From: MA-ANB-1 sp965216445
Lineage (GTDB): Bacteria; Actinomycetota; Acidimicrobiia; Spongiisociales; ZC4RG35
Direction: 5' to 3'
NCBI GenBank assembly: GCA_965216445.1
Contig: OZ244166.1
Span: 310,001-374,000 of the forward strand
Length of the DNA stretch: 64,000 nt
This document shows, piece by piece, positions 42,872 to 50,931 of this stretch; the stretch's first letter is position 1; every line of letters starts with the position of its first letter. The position numbers and the translations under genes are program-made. The notes under the pieces are model-generated. The model did not search any database. It saw only the letters and a list, made by a program, of their open reading frames with translations, and had not been told where the DNA came from.

Positions 42872-42988
42872 GGGAACTCGATGAAATCGAGTTCCTTGGA
42901 GCTTCCTGCGGAAGCTCTGAGGCGAATGAAATTCGCCATTGGTAACTCGACTGCGTCGAGTTACTTAGGGGAATGCTTTGCATTCTCC
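42872..42988. repeat. Ladder of five back-to-back hairpins with 3-nt loops
   Basis: In order: GGAACTCGAT-GAA-ATCGAGTTCC (42873-42895), GAGCTTCC-TGC-GGAAGCTC (42899-42917), GGCGAAT-GAA-ATTCGCC (42921-42937), GTAACTCGAC-TGC-GTCGAGTTAC (42942-42964) and GAATGC-TTT-GCATTC (42971-42985). All stems are perfect. The loops are GAA, TGC, GAA, TGC and TTT. The arms have mostly unrelated sequences, so the shared feature is the architecture. Confidence 0.85.
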
Positions 42989-43064
42989 ATGTGGCGTGAA
43001 ACCGTTCTGTGAAGATCTTGGCTAGTTCTTCACCGAAGGGTAGAACCAACAACTGAATCCTTCT

Positions 43065-43155
43065 GGAGGGGTCGCATAGTCCGGTCTAGTGCGCTGCACT
43101 CGAAATGCAGTAAGGGGTTGACGCCTCTTCGTGGGTTCGAATCCCACCCCCTCCG
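43065..43155 (+). tRNA. tRNA-Ser(CGA)
   Basis: Acceptor GGAGGGG pairs with CCCCTCC (43148-43154); anticodon loop CTCGAAA with CGA at 43101-43103; T-arm GTGGG-TTCGAAT-CCCAC; discriminator G at 43155. Confidence 0.96.
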
Positions 43156-43157
43156 CG

Positions 43158-43336
43158 GGAACTCGATGAAATCGAGTTCCTTTGGAGAATGCTCTGCATT
43201 CTCCATGGGCGATGAAATCGTTTGGAGCCTCGGCTCGCGTACACGCGCCTCGCCGAGTGCAAGGGGTCGGCGAAGCCTTTCCCCTTCCGATCCCCTTTTT
43301 TGATGGGCTTGCTTGGGAGAATGCGGAGCATTCTCC
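43158..43336 (+). repeat. Hairpins and terminator after tRNA-Ser(CGA)
   Basis: GGAACTCGAT-GAA-ATCGAGTTCC (43158-43180) is identical to the first hairpin after tRNA-Ser(GGA). Then GGAGAATGC-TCT-GCATTCTCC (43184-43204), CTCGGC ... GCCGAG (43230-43257), and AAGGGGTCGG pairing with CCGATCCCCTT followed by a T-run (43261-43301), a good rho-independent terminator. A second GGAGAATGC-GGA-GCATTCTCC lies at 43316-43336, 40 nt before the CDF gene. Confidence 0.8.
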
Positions 43337-43376
43337 ATGTCCTTGGTTGGTTGGGGGGATTCCTAGACTCAGGGCA

Positions 43377-44267
43377 ATGTCTGATATGGACCGCGCTGGC
43401 GGCCGGTATCAAAAACGGCTTGCACTAGCCCTCGGCCTTGTCGTTACCTACGCGATCGTCCAGGCGATTGCAGCTTTCGCAACGGGCTCGTTGTCCCTGT
43501 TGTCAGATGCCGGACATATGGGGACTGACTCGCTGGGTCTGGCAATGGCGCTTGCCGCGATTGTCGCGGCGACGAGTGTTGCAGCGAAGGGCCAGCGCAC
43601 CTTTGGACTGTATCGGCTCGAGATAATTGCGGCACTCGCCAATTCAGTCCTGTTGCTGGGTGTTGCGGCCTACGCAATTTATGAAGGGATTCAACGTCTT
43701 TCTGACCCCGTTGAGTTGATCGCCCTTCCTGTGCTGATCGTGGCAACGGGCGGTCTGGCGATAAACATATTCAGCGCCTGGCTGCTCCGGCAGGGAGCGA
43801 AGGAGAGCCTCAACATCGAAGGTGCCTATAACGAGGTGGTTGCCGACCTGATCGGATCTATTGGAGTCATCGTGGTCGCGGTCATCTATCTGACAACGGG
43901 GTGGCGTTATGCGGACCCACTTGTTGCAATCGCAATTGGCTTGTGGATATTGCCGAGGGCATACCGGTTGGGTCGAAAAGCTCTCGCCGTACTCATTGAG
44001 GCAGCTCCGCCCAATGTGGATCTTGCAGAGCTGACCGAGGGATTGGGTTCCATCGAAGGCGTGACGGCGGTCCACGACCTGCACGTCTGGACGCTCACCT
44101 CGGATATGGATGTCGCGAGTGCCCATCTCGTCGTCAACGATGACGCAGATTCACACGATGTTCTGGACCAGGCCAGCGTCCAGTTGAGAGAGACCTGGGG
44201 TATCAGCCACGCAACGCTGCAGGTTGAGCCGGAGTCGCACTCAGAGTGCGTCGAACAGACCTGGTGA
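43377..44267 (+). CDS. CDF family cation efflux protein
   Basis: A 296-residue zinc/cation-proton antiporter with six TM helices. TM2 carries SLLSDAGHMGTDSL (HxxxD metal site). The TM5 site reads NEVVADLIGS, so Glu replaces the usual His (ExxxD), a change found in some actinobacterial members that may alter metal choice. The C-terminal cytosolic domain contains AVHDLHVWTLTS and the metal-binding HVWTL region. ATG 43377 is used; the frame upstream runs through repeats and tRNA flanks. Confidence 0.88.
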   Translation: MSDMDRAGGRYQKRLALALGLVVTYAIVQAIAAFATGSLSLLSDAGHMGTDSLGLAMALAAIVAATSVAAKGQRTFGLYRLEIIAALANSVLLLGVAAYAIYEGIQRLSDPVELIALPVLIVATGGLAINIFSAWLLRQGAKESLNIEGAYNEVVADLIGSIGVIVVAVIYLTTGWRYADPLVAIAIGLWILPRAYRLGRKALAVLIEAAPPNVDLAELTEGLGSIEGVTAVHDLHVWTLTSDMDVASAHLVVNDDADSHDVLDQASVQLRETWGISHATLQVEPESHSECVEQTW

Positions 44268-44326
44268 GGCCTAGGTGTTGGACTAACAAGCCGATAACCT
44301 AGAACGGCACCGTATTCGTGGTGATC

Positions 44327-44416
44327 GGAGGGGTGGCCGAGCGGTCGAAGGCGACAGTCTTGAAAACTGTTGGGCCCTGTTAAGGGGTCTCGTGGGTTCA
44401 AATCCCACCCCCTCCG
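44327..44416 (+). tRNA. tRNA-Ser(TGA)
   Basis: Acceptor GGAGGGG pairs with CCCCTCC (44409-44415); anticodon loop CTTGAAA with TGA at 44361-44363; T-arm GTGGG-TTCAAAT-CCCAC; discriminator G at 44416. Confidence 0.96.
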
Positions 44417-44424
44417 CTACGCGG

Positions 44425-44720
44425 CTCGCCCGAATCAGGATTCGGGCGAGTTCCTGGTTGACGGGCCTTTGGCCCGGCTGTTCTTCTTGCTCGGCTCGCC
44501 GTACACGCCGCCTCGCCGAGTGCAAGGGGTCGGCGAAGCCTTACCCCTTCCGATCCCCTTTTTGATGGGCCGGTCACTTCCAGCATCTGTGGGGTTCGAA
44601 CTCAGTCTTGCTAGGCCCAAAGAATGCTTTGCATTCTCCATGGGCGATGAAATCGAGTGCCCTCGGCTCGCCGTACACGCCGCCTCGCCGAGTGCAAGGG
44701 GTCGGCCGGTCGCTTGTCGG
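44425..44720 (+). repeat. Hairpins and terminator after tRNA-Ser(TGA)
   Basis: CTCGCCCGAATC-AG-GATTCGGGCGAG (44425-44450) is a perfect 12-bp hairpin. CGGGCC-TTT-GGCCCG follows (44462-44476), then CTCGGC ... GCCGAG and AAGGGGTCGG/CCGATCCCCTT with a T-run (44524-44563), a second copy of the terminator at 43261. GAATGC-TTT-GCATTC near 44622 and another CTCGGC ... GCCGAG plus AAGGGGTCGG near 44660-44705 repeat the pattern without the terminator half. Confidence 0.8.
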
Positions 44721-44778
44721 TTGGAACTAGGAGATGTCGTGACGGTAACTTGTACCTGCACAACTTGTGTTGAGCAAC

Positions 44779-44868
44779 GGAGAGGTGGCCGAGCGGTCGA
44801 AGGCGCTCGCCTGCTAAGCGAGTAAGGGGTTTTAAGCCTCTTCGAGGGTTCAAATCCCTCCCTCTCCG
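44779..44868 (+). tRNA. tRNA-Ser(GCT)
   Basis: Acceptor GGAGAGG pairs with CCTCTCC (44861-44867); anticodon loop CTGCTAA with GCT at 44813-44815; T-loop TTCAAAT; discriminator G at 44868. It completes a set of four serine isoacceptors within 2.1 kb. Confidence 0.96.
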
Positions 44869-44975
44869 CGACACCAAAACCCGTTCTGTGCTGATTAATG
44901 CCCGACCGTGTGGGCAGCAATCGACACAAAAGGTTGGGAAGGTCCACGAGCCACTTAGGAGTAGCGTCATCTGCA

Positions 44976-46586
44976 ATGGCTAAAGATGGGGTAGCCGCAC
45001 CGGGGCCCCGGACGAGTATCGATCCGAGGCTGGAAGGCAGGCTGGCACTGGCTGGTCGTCTTACCCGTTGGCTCGCCGTTTTGTACTGCCTGCTGGTGCT
45101 GACCGGTGTCATGATTCGCTCCGTCGGCGACACGCTCCCCGAAGGACCGCCGACCGTGCGTCCCACACCCCTGTCGACGGCCGTTGCGCTCATAGTGTTG
45201 TCGTTGGGATCTCTGCTCGGGGGTGACACCCGTCAGATCGGCGGGATCCGGTTGAAACTGCGTCGTCTCGGCTTGTGGCTCTCGATTGCGACGGCGCTGT
45301 TTGGCGCAGTTGTGGTTGGGCTCTTCATCGCCGACATTCCCTGGCCATCGGGTGACGTTCGCGACGGCCCTTCGTTCGCTATGGCCGTTTCTATGGTCGC
45401 TCTTGGCCTCGGAGTTCCGTTGGCGGTAAGCAGGGGTGAGGGTCGCGTTGTCGCCGGGCAGGTCGCGGCACTCATGGTGTTTTCGATGAGTGGTGTCATT
45501 TTCATCGGATATACCTATGGCGATCCGTCTCTCGGACGACTCTTTCAACTTCCTGAAGTGACATTCCAGGCTGCACTTGCTGCTGTTCTGATAGCGATTG
45601 GGGTGCTCTTGATTCGTCCGGGGCGGGGGCTGCTGCAAGCGGCATCCAGCCCGGGTGCCGGGGGCAAGGTGTTGCGACGATTCGGACCGGTTGTCCTTCT
45701 CGCCCCTGCCCTCCTGCTACTTCTCGTCGAAACCGTTCCAGCTACCGATCGAATCGACGCCCAGGCAGTACTGGCAGTGAGCCTCGGACTCCTGCTGTTG
45801 GTTCTCTTAGGTGTCCTGGTACGGGTGATCGACAAGACAGCGGAGGATGCGGCCACATCTGGCGCTGTCGCCGAACGCGCCCAGGAAGGGCTGGATCAAG
45901 AGGCTCCGCTCGCCAGCAGATTGTCGGATCTCGTTCACATCGTCGATGTAGCCGATACCGGTGACTGGGAGGTGGCCACACGGTTCCGCCCCGCCGAAGG
46001 GGTGGTTGCAGGCGACGCCTCGGCGGTTAGAACTCTTCCGACCGGACGCCGACTTGGCGTCGTGCTCGTGGATGTGACAGGCCATGGTGCTGAACCTGCC
46101 GTGAGGGCGATACGAATTCGGGACCTACTGATGCATGCTCTTGCCCTCGGTCAAGACCCTGCCGATGCGATGACCTTTTTGGGTTCGGTCACAAAAACTG
46201 ACGAGCTCGCGGCGGTGGTGGTTGCGAGGCTCGACAAGACGACAGGAGAAACGCTGGTCGCTTCAGCTGGCCACACGCCCGCAATCTTGATCGGAGCGCA
46301 GGATGCCCTCCTTTTGGGGCCCACTGGGCCGCTGCTGTTCTTGGATCCGCAAGTCAACTACGACGACCACGATCTGTCTATGGACCGAGGCGACTCCTTG
46401 GTGCTCTTCAGCGACGGCGTTGCTGATATTCAGGTCACTAGGAACGGGAGGACTCAGCCGGAGATACTCGCAGACATCCTTCTTGCTGAGGGTGGTGTGG
46501 CTACTCGCACCGCCGAATTGGTTCTCGGTTTTGGAAGGCCGGATCCGATTGATGACCAGAGTGCGATAGTGATCCGATCCACATAG
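44976..46586 (+). CDS. Membrane SpoIIE/RsbU-type PP2C phosphatase
   Basis: A 536-residue protein. About eight TM helices occupy residues 20-280; a short linker leads to a SpoIIE-type PP2C domain (about 310-536). Metal and catalytic motifs are VVAGDASAV, VDVTGHGAEPAV, SAGHTPAIL, LFSDGVADI and DDQSAIVI. It should dephosphorylate the STAS antagonist encoded next, freeing it to bind an RsbW kinase. The membrane part may be the signal sensor. ATG 44976 is the likely start, with AGGAG 14 nt upstream. Confidence 0.88.
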   Translation: MAKDGVAAPGPRTSIDPRLEGRLALAGRLTRWLAVLYCLLVLTGVMIRSVGDTLPEGPPTVRPTPLSTAVALIVLSLGSLLGGDTRQIGGIRLKLRRLGLWLSIATALFGAVVVGLFIADIPWPSGDVRDGPSFAMAVSMVALGLGVPLAVSRGEGRVVAGQVAALMVFSMSGVIFIGYTYGDPSLGRLFQLPEVTFQAALAAVLIAIGVLLIRPGRGLLQAASSPGAGGKVLRRFGPVVLLAPALLLLLVETVPATDRIDAQAVLAVSLGLLLLVLLGVLVRVIDKTAEDAATSGAVAERAQEGLDQEAPLASRLSDLVHIVDVADTGDWEVATRFRPAEGVVAGDASAVRTLPTGRRLGVVLVDVTGHGAEPAVRAIRIRDLLMHALALGQDPADAMTFLGSVTKTDELAAVVVARLDKTTGETLVASAGHTPAILIGAQDALLLGPTGPLLFLDPQVNYDDHDLSMDRGDSLVLFSDGVADIQVTRNGRTQPEILADILLAEGGVATRTAELVLGFGRPDPIDDQSAIVIRST

Positions 46587-46632
46587 TGAGTGGGCTATGG
46601 CTCAGAAATGGCCGGTGATACCATTGCTGGCG

Positions 46633-46968
46633 ATGAGTGACCTGACACTTGAGTACCCAGATCTCAATTCCGGGTTGAGTGCGATTGTCGTCAAAGGCGA
46701 GGTCGACCTGGCGACGGTTGACGAGTTGAACGATGCAATAGGCAAAGTCCTGGATGAGACCAAGGACGATCTTGTCATAGATCTCACCAGCACCGATTTC
46801 ATGGATTCCACCGGTCTGAAGTGTTTGGTCCATGCAAGTCGTTCGTTCCAGAGTTCGGATCGTCAGTTCACGCTTGCGGTGAAGCCGGGTCCAATCGAGC
46901 GGTTGGTTGACCTCAGTGGGGTCAAGTCGACGATCCCGGTTGTGGCCGACCTCAGCGAGGTCGGGTAG
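46633..46968 (+). CDS. STAS anti-sigma factor antagonist (RsbV-like)
   Basis: A 111-residue STAS protein. The phosphorylated Ser lies in the signature STDFMDSTGLKCL. It binds or is phosphorylated by an RsbW-type kinase and is reset by the SpoIIE phosphatase just upstream. ATG 46633 begins the STAS fold cleanly; ATG 46597 is also possible. It converges on the RsbW gene, 3 nt apart. Confidence 0.9.
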   Translation: MSDLTLEYPDLNSGLSAIVVKGEVDLATVDELNDAIGKVLDETKDDLVIDLTSTDFMDSTGLKCLVHASRSFQSSDRQFTLAVKPGPIERLVDLSGVKSTIPVVADLSEVG

Positions 46969-46971
46969 TAG

Positions 46972-47370
46972 TCAGACCGGGCCGATAGCGGGCGACGGTT
47001 CCAGGGTTAGCTCGGCCCACACTGTGCATTGCCCGCTTCTTTCGATGCCCCAGTTGTTGGCGATCTTGTCGACGAGGCCTAGGCCAAATCCCGATCCGGA
47101 CAGATCACCCACCTCGAAACAAGGACCATCGTCGCTGACTTCGAGACGCACCTTGTGGTCGGTCGCCGTCACTACAAGTTCAACTGTTCCCGTGGTGCTT
47201 GCTGCGTGCCGGACGCTGTTGGAAACGAGTTCGGAAACGATGAGAGCGACATCATCGTATTTGGTGCCCAGTTGTGATCGAATCGACTCAAGCTCCGCCC
47301 GCGAGATGCCGGGGGCATTGTTATCGGGCTTGATCCTCAAGACTATTTTGCTCATGTCGAGGCAAATCAT
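46972..47370 (-). CDS. RsbW-like anti-sigma factor kinase
   Basis: A 132-residue HATPase (GHKL) protein. The N-box is VSELVSNSVRH, the G1 box VSDDGP and the G2 box GFGLGLVDKI, all intact, so it should bind ATP and phosphorylate the STAS protein. It lies 76 nt downstream of the RsbW-sigma fusion gene, most likely in one transcript. The start may be ATG 47370 or ATG 47355; no ribosome site decides. Confidence 0.88.
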   Translation of the reverse strand: MICLDMSKIVLRIKPDNNAPGISRAELESIRSQLGTKYDDVALIVSELVSNSVRHAASTTGTVELVVTATDHKVRLEVSDDGPCFEVGDLSGSGFGLGLVDKIANNWGIERSGQCTVWAELTLEPSPAIGPV

Positions 47371-47446
47371 CCTTACTCAACCGTACCCCCGGCGGACCCA
47401 GAGTAAACAAAGACTGGTGCGGGTCCGGGTAGCTCGGTTCGCTGTT

Positions 47447-48553
47447 TCATTCGGAGCTGCCGTCATCCCCAAGCGACTCACGCAGGGCCTCCAATGACTG
47501 TCCGAGTAGCCGCGATACATGCATCTGCGAAATGTCGAGGAGGTCACCGATTTCTGACTGTGTGAGGTCCTCTTCGAATCGGAGAATAAGGATCTGTTGC
47601 TGTCGTACCGGCAGCGTCCGAATTGCGGTCTGGATCATGACCCGTTCTTCTGCATTCAACATCGCCGGATCTGCGGCGTCGAGACGGTCGAGAAGTCTCA
47701 GACCTGTTTGGTCCGATGTCTTTTCGATTGAATTGGCCGAGTAGGCCATCCCCGCTTTGAGCGCTTCGTCGACCTCGTCGGTTCTCATGTTGAGATTGTC
47801 CGCTAGTTCTTCGGGGTTCGGCTCCCGTCTCAGGTTGTGGGTCAACTCCTCGACTGCGCCGGCCACCTCTAGCGACTTCTCTTGAAGCGAACGGGGCACC
47901 CGCACCGACCAGGCACGGTCCCTGAAGAACTTCTTCAACTCGCCAGAAATGGTCACGGCGGCAAACGGGCGGATCTCGCCGTATTCGGGGTCGTAGCGTT
48001 GGATTGCCTTGAGAAGGGCCATGTGGGCAACCTGGTCGAGGTCCTCATCGTCGAGTCCTCGCCCGCGATATCTGCGTGCGATGGCTGAGGCGAGGTCGGA
48101 ATGACGCCGCACGAGCTCCTCGGAGTGGGCCTGCGGGTCGGAGGCCATTCGTTGGAACAACTCTTCATCAGAGACACTCGGGGAAATCGCGACGGAACCC
48201 GGCGTTCGCACGGTAAACCATGCGTGGAGCACTCCTCCCTCGAGCCGGTATCCCCAGGTCCTCGACAGAGTCGAGACGACGCGCAGCCCAACGCCATGTT
48301 CCACTTCGCTCAGGTCGATCTTTGCGGGACTACTCACCGATACCCGGAGCCCGTTTGGTGGATCAAGGCTCAACGAGACCTCAACCCAGCCGGCATCTGG
48401 GACGTGGCGGACGACGTTGGTCACCAGTTCTGTCACCAGGAGATCGGTCTCGGTGTACCTCATGGCGTCCAATGTCGAGTTTTCCCGAACGAAGCGCCGC
48501 GCCTTGGCCGGTGAAGTGGCGTCATTGGCGAATCGCTGCGTTGTTTGAGTCAT
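47447..48553 (-). CDS. RsbW-like domain fused to SigB/SigF-type sigma factor
   Basis: A 368-residue fusion. Residues about 1-120 are a GHKL/HATPase domain (N-box ELVTNVVRH with Glu42 and Asn46, G2 GVGLRVV at about 87-93). The G1 Asp that contacts adenine reads Val73 (LRVSVSSP instead of VSD), so ATP binding is doubtful. Residues about 143-211 are sigma region 2, 217-283 region 3 and 305-365 region 4 (LRFEEDLTQSEIGDLL and MHVSRLLGQSLEAL). ATG 48553 is the start because the domain begins there; the longer frame adds a low-complexity leader. The kinase-like part may hold its own sigma inactive until a STAS protein engages it. Confidence 0.88.
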   Translation of the reverse strand: MTQTTQRFANDATSPAKARRFVRENSTLDAMRYTETDLLVTELVTNVVRHVPDAGWVEVSLSLDPPNGLRVSVSSPAKIDLSEVEHGVGLRVVSTLSRTWGYRLEGGVLHAWFTVRTPGSVAISPSVSDEELFQRMASDPQAHSEELVRRHSDLASAIARRYRGRGLDDEDLDQVAHMALLKAIQRYDPEYGEIRPFAAVTISGELKKFFRDRAWSVRVPRSLQEKSLEVAGAVEELTHNLRREPNPEELADNLNMRTDEVDEALKAGMAYSANSIEKTSDQTGLRLLDRLDAADPAMLNAEERVMIQTAIRTLPVRQQQILILRFEEDLTQSEIGDLLDISQMHVSRLLGQSLEALRESLGDDGSSE

Positions 48554-48601
48554 CGTGCCTGATCCTATGGAAGTCGGCTTCCAGCGCAACAAACGAGCGG
48601 A

Positions 48602-48621
48602 CCCCTCCGTATATCGAGGGG
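48602..48621. promoter_or_regulatory. Inverted repeat upstream of the sigma fusion gene
   Basis: CCCCTC (48602-48607) and GAGGGG (48616-48621) pair around an 8-nt centre, 49 nt ahead of the fusion start. It could be a leader hairpin or operator. A SigB-type GTTT ... GGGTA promoter was not identified with confidence. Confidence 0.3.
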
Positions 48622-48837
48622 CCCACTCTGCCGGTCGCGACGAGGGCGGGAAACCAACGAAGGGGTGGCTTCGACGTCGCGATGGGGGTTGTCGCTCCTC
48701 CTGCTTGCGCAGGCGGTGTTGATGTTCCAGTACCCCGACAGTTCGGCTTCTAAACATGTCCTAACCAGATGGACCTGGCGTTTAAGCAGAAGCGGTTGCG
48801 GGTAAGGGCCCGAAAGGCAGAAGCCTTAGGAGGTTTG

Positions 48838-49044
48838 ATGACTGCTCATAATCATGACGCAAACGATCTCATGGATCGCATCACTCGAGTCCGCGAGCGC
48901 CTTGAGGTGATCGAAGCTGAGAAGTCGAGTCTTCCCGGCGGTGACTTTGCCCGCAGAGCCGAACTCCTCGATGAGGAGCACACGCTGTTGTCTCGACTCG
49001 CCGAGTTGAAGAGCGAAGCCGCCGCGGCAGGTGCCGGAGTCTGA
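48838..49044 (+). CDS. Small coiled-coil protein
   Basis: A 68-residue protein with heptad character (DLMDRITRVRERLEVIEAEK, then LLDEEHTLLSRLAELK). ATG 48838 has AGGAGGT 5 nt upstream, a very strong ribosome site, whereas the longer frame to 48769 has none. It stands alone before a perfect terminator hairpin. I do not recognise the family; a short dimeric helix protein is the safest description. Confidence 0.65.
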   Translation: MTAHNHDANDLMDRITRVRERLEVIEAEKSSLPGGDFARRAELLDEEHTLLSRLAELKSEAAAAGAGV

Positions 49045-49075
49045 CAGGGAAATCGCAGGACTGAACCGGCTCGGA

Positions 49076-49105
49076 AGCAATGGCTCCCAATCGGGAGCCA
49101 TTGCT
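49076..49105. terminator. Perfect 13-bp bidirectional hairpin
   Basis: AGCAATGGCTCCC (49076-49088), loop AATC, GGGAGCCATTGCT (49093-49105). It sits between the small coiled-coil gene and the end of the convergent DUF885 gene and can serve both. No long T-run. Confidence 0.8.
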
Positions 49106-49118
49106 CACTTGGGGGGTC

Positions 49119-50783
49119 TCAGGTCAGGAGGTCTTCAACCACGCGCTGGCGGAGCATGGGAAGGGTCATCGCTCCGTTGGTGAGCATCACGTCGTGGAAC
49201 GCTTTGATATCAAAAGCGTCTCCCAGGTGCTGTTTGGCCTGGCGTCTCAGGTCGAGAATCTCGAGCTGTCCGATCTTGTAGCTAAGGGCCTGGCCCGGCA
49301 TCCCGATGTACCGGTCGATTTCCTGCTCGATCGTGAGTGATCCAATGGGCGTCCACTCCGATAGCCAATCGATCGCCTCCTGCCTGGACCACCCCAGTGA
49401 GTGCATGCCGGTGTCAACGACCAATCGTCCCGCCCGCCAGGCATCGGCGCTGAGAAGACCCAGTCGATCTACGTCAGACGAGAACAGACCCATCTCGTCA
49501 GCGAGCCGCTCTGAGTAGAGGCCCCACCCCTCGGTGTGGGCGTAGACCTGTGCGTATCGACGGAATTCGGGTATCCCCTCCAGTGATGCCGCGATGGAGC
49601 GGTCGAAATGGTGGCCCGGGATCGCTTCATGGAAGTGGGTCGACTCGTACTCGAACCGATCTCGTTCTTCCGGTTTGTGGGTGTTGAGGAAGTAGGTGCC
49701 TGGTCGGGAGCCGTCACTTGGCGGCTGCATGTAATACGCGGGTGGCATTGCAGCAGCAAATGCGGCCGGTACCGCTACCACTTTGCATGGTGTTTCGGGT
49801 CTGGTCGCAAACCAATCGTCTACGGCAGCCCAGGCGCGATCAACGGTGTCCCTGGCGTGTTCCAGCATCTCTTCCTCGCTGTGGAAACGCATTGCCGGAT
49901 CCGTTTTCAACCTCCCGAATATCTCCTGAAGGTCGTCGAGGCCAAGTGCAGCCTGCCCGATTGTGAGCCACTCCTCAACCAAGATCTCCGTTCCCCAGTC
50001 CAGGCCAATGTCGTGGATCTCACGGGCGCTCTTGCCGGACTGGGTGTACCTGTGGATCAGCGAGTCGTAGATCTGTTCCCCGTTGGCCATCCACTTCAGC
50101 CCAACCTTCTCGTCGGAGCGGGCCACCGGACCAATGTGCTCGTTCAGCCCATCTCGATACTCCGCCAAAGCAGGTCTGATCGTTGAAGTGACTAACTCCG
50201 TAGCGGTCGAAAGCCAATCGCGTTGTGAGGATTCACCCGGAACGTCAAGCTTGAGGAAAGGGTCGTCGTCGAGCGACGATGCGAGGTATCCGTCCAGCTG
50301 ACCGAGGACCCGAGCCAGCGAAGCACCCGCTGGTGTCATTCCGGCTGCGGCGTTTTCCCGCGTCAGCCGGAGGGCACCCTCGAGGTGGGTTGGGATAGCG
50401 GCGTAGCGATCAAGCAGCGCCATCGCCTGATCGACGCTCCGGACAGTGTTCTGCTGCGTATCCGAAAGCAGTCTGGTGTGGGCCCCGAGATACGGGTCTA
50501 CTGGTGCGACCAGGAACCGGTTCTCGATCTCGCTCGCCCAGACCCCCGCTTCGTGCACCAGCAGGTCCAAAGAGATCTGCTCCTGGACCCCGAGGCCTGT
50601 TGTGCCCAACGCCTCGGCATCGGCTGCGACCTCGCGAAAGCTGTGTGAAAGCGATTCGAGGTCCGCATCATCAAACGAGCGGAGCCTGTCGTCATAACGA
50701 TGTTCGCCTCTAACTGTGGCGACGGTAGGTGAGTACTCGGATACGAGCGCCCAAAACCTGTCAGCTAGTCCCTGGATCGACAC
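49119..50783 (-). CDS. DUF885 family metallopeptidase-like protein
   Basis: A 554-residue, mostly helical protein of the DUF885 family. The zinc-binding motif HEAIPGHH with the preceding YESTHFH is clear (about residues 390-405), followed by EGWGLYSERLADEMG with a likely Glu ligand. GTG 50783 is chosen because AGAGGA lies about 9 nt upstream; the longer frame runs into the palindrome of the divergent promoter. No signal peptide is visible, so it is probably cytosolic. The substrate is unknown. Confidence 0.82.
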   Translation of the reverse strand: MSIQGLADRFWALVSEYSPTVATVRGEHRYDDRLRSFDDADLESLSHSFREVAADAEALGTTGLGVQEQISLDLLVHEAGVWASEIENRFLVAPVDPYLGAHTRLLSDTQQNTVRSVDQAMALLDRYAAIPTHLEGALRLTRENAAAGMTPAGASLARVLGQLDGYLASSLDDDPFLKLDVPGESSQRDWLSTATELVTSTIRPALAEYRDGLNEHIGPVARSDEKVGLKWMANGEQIYDSLIHRYTQSGKSAREIHDIGLDWGTEILVEEWLTIGQAALGLDDLQEIFGRLKTDPAMRFHSEEEMLEHARDTVDRAWAAVDDWFATRPETPCKVVAVPAAFAAAMPPAYYMQPPSDGSRPGTYFLNTHKPEERDRFEYESTHFHEAIPGHHFDRSIAASLEGIPEFRRYAQVYAHTEGWGLYSERLADEMGLFSSDVDRLGLLSADAWRAGRLVVDTGMHSLGWSRQEAIDWLSEWTPIGSLTIEQEIDRYIGMPGQALSYKIGQLEILDLRRQAKQHLGDAFDIKAFHDVMLTNGAMTLPMLRQRVVEDLLT

Positions 50784-50866
50784 CTGTCCGTTTCCTCTCT
50801 TGTTGACGTTCTGTAATCGAGAGTAGAGGGATCTCCAAGAGCTTGTTGGCTGGATCCTGGATGAAT

Positions 50867-50901
50867 GAAATATTTGACTTAATGTCAAATATTTCTTACA
50901 T
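50867..50901 (+). promoter_or_regulatory. Perfect 12-5-12 palindrome with promoter for the XRE operon
   Basis: GAAATATTTGAC (50867-50878), TTAAT, GTCAAATATTTC (50884-50895): exact inverted arms. TTGACT (50874-50879) and TTACAT (50896-50901), 16 nt apart, form a plausible -35/-10, so a repressor on the palindrome would cover the -35. The XRE regulator downstream is the natural candidate. The divergent DUF885 gene could be regulated too. Confidence 0.7.
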
Positions 50902-50931
50902 TGGCTCGTGTTGGATCAGAGTGAGGCTGAG

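Noticed and set aside
42298..42939. 213-codon minus-strand frame with repeated peptide SLRKLFTCHP
   Set aside because: It spans the tandem tRNA-like array and a real tRNA; repetition reflects the DNA repeat, not a protein.
44435..45229. 264-codon minus-strand frame across tRNA-Ser genes
   Set aside because: Runs through two tRNAs, hairpins and the start of the phosphatase gene; no coding evidence.
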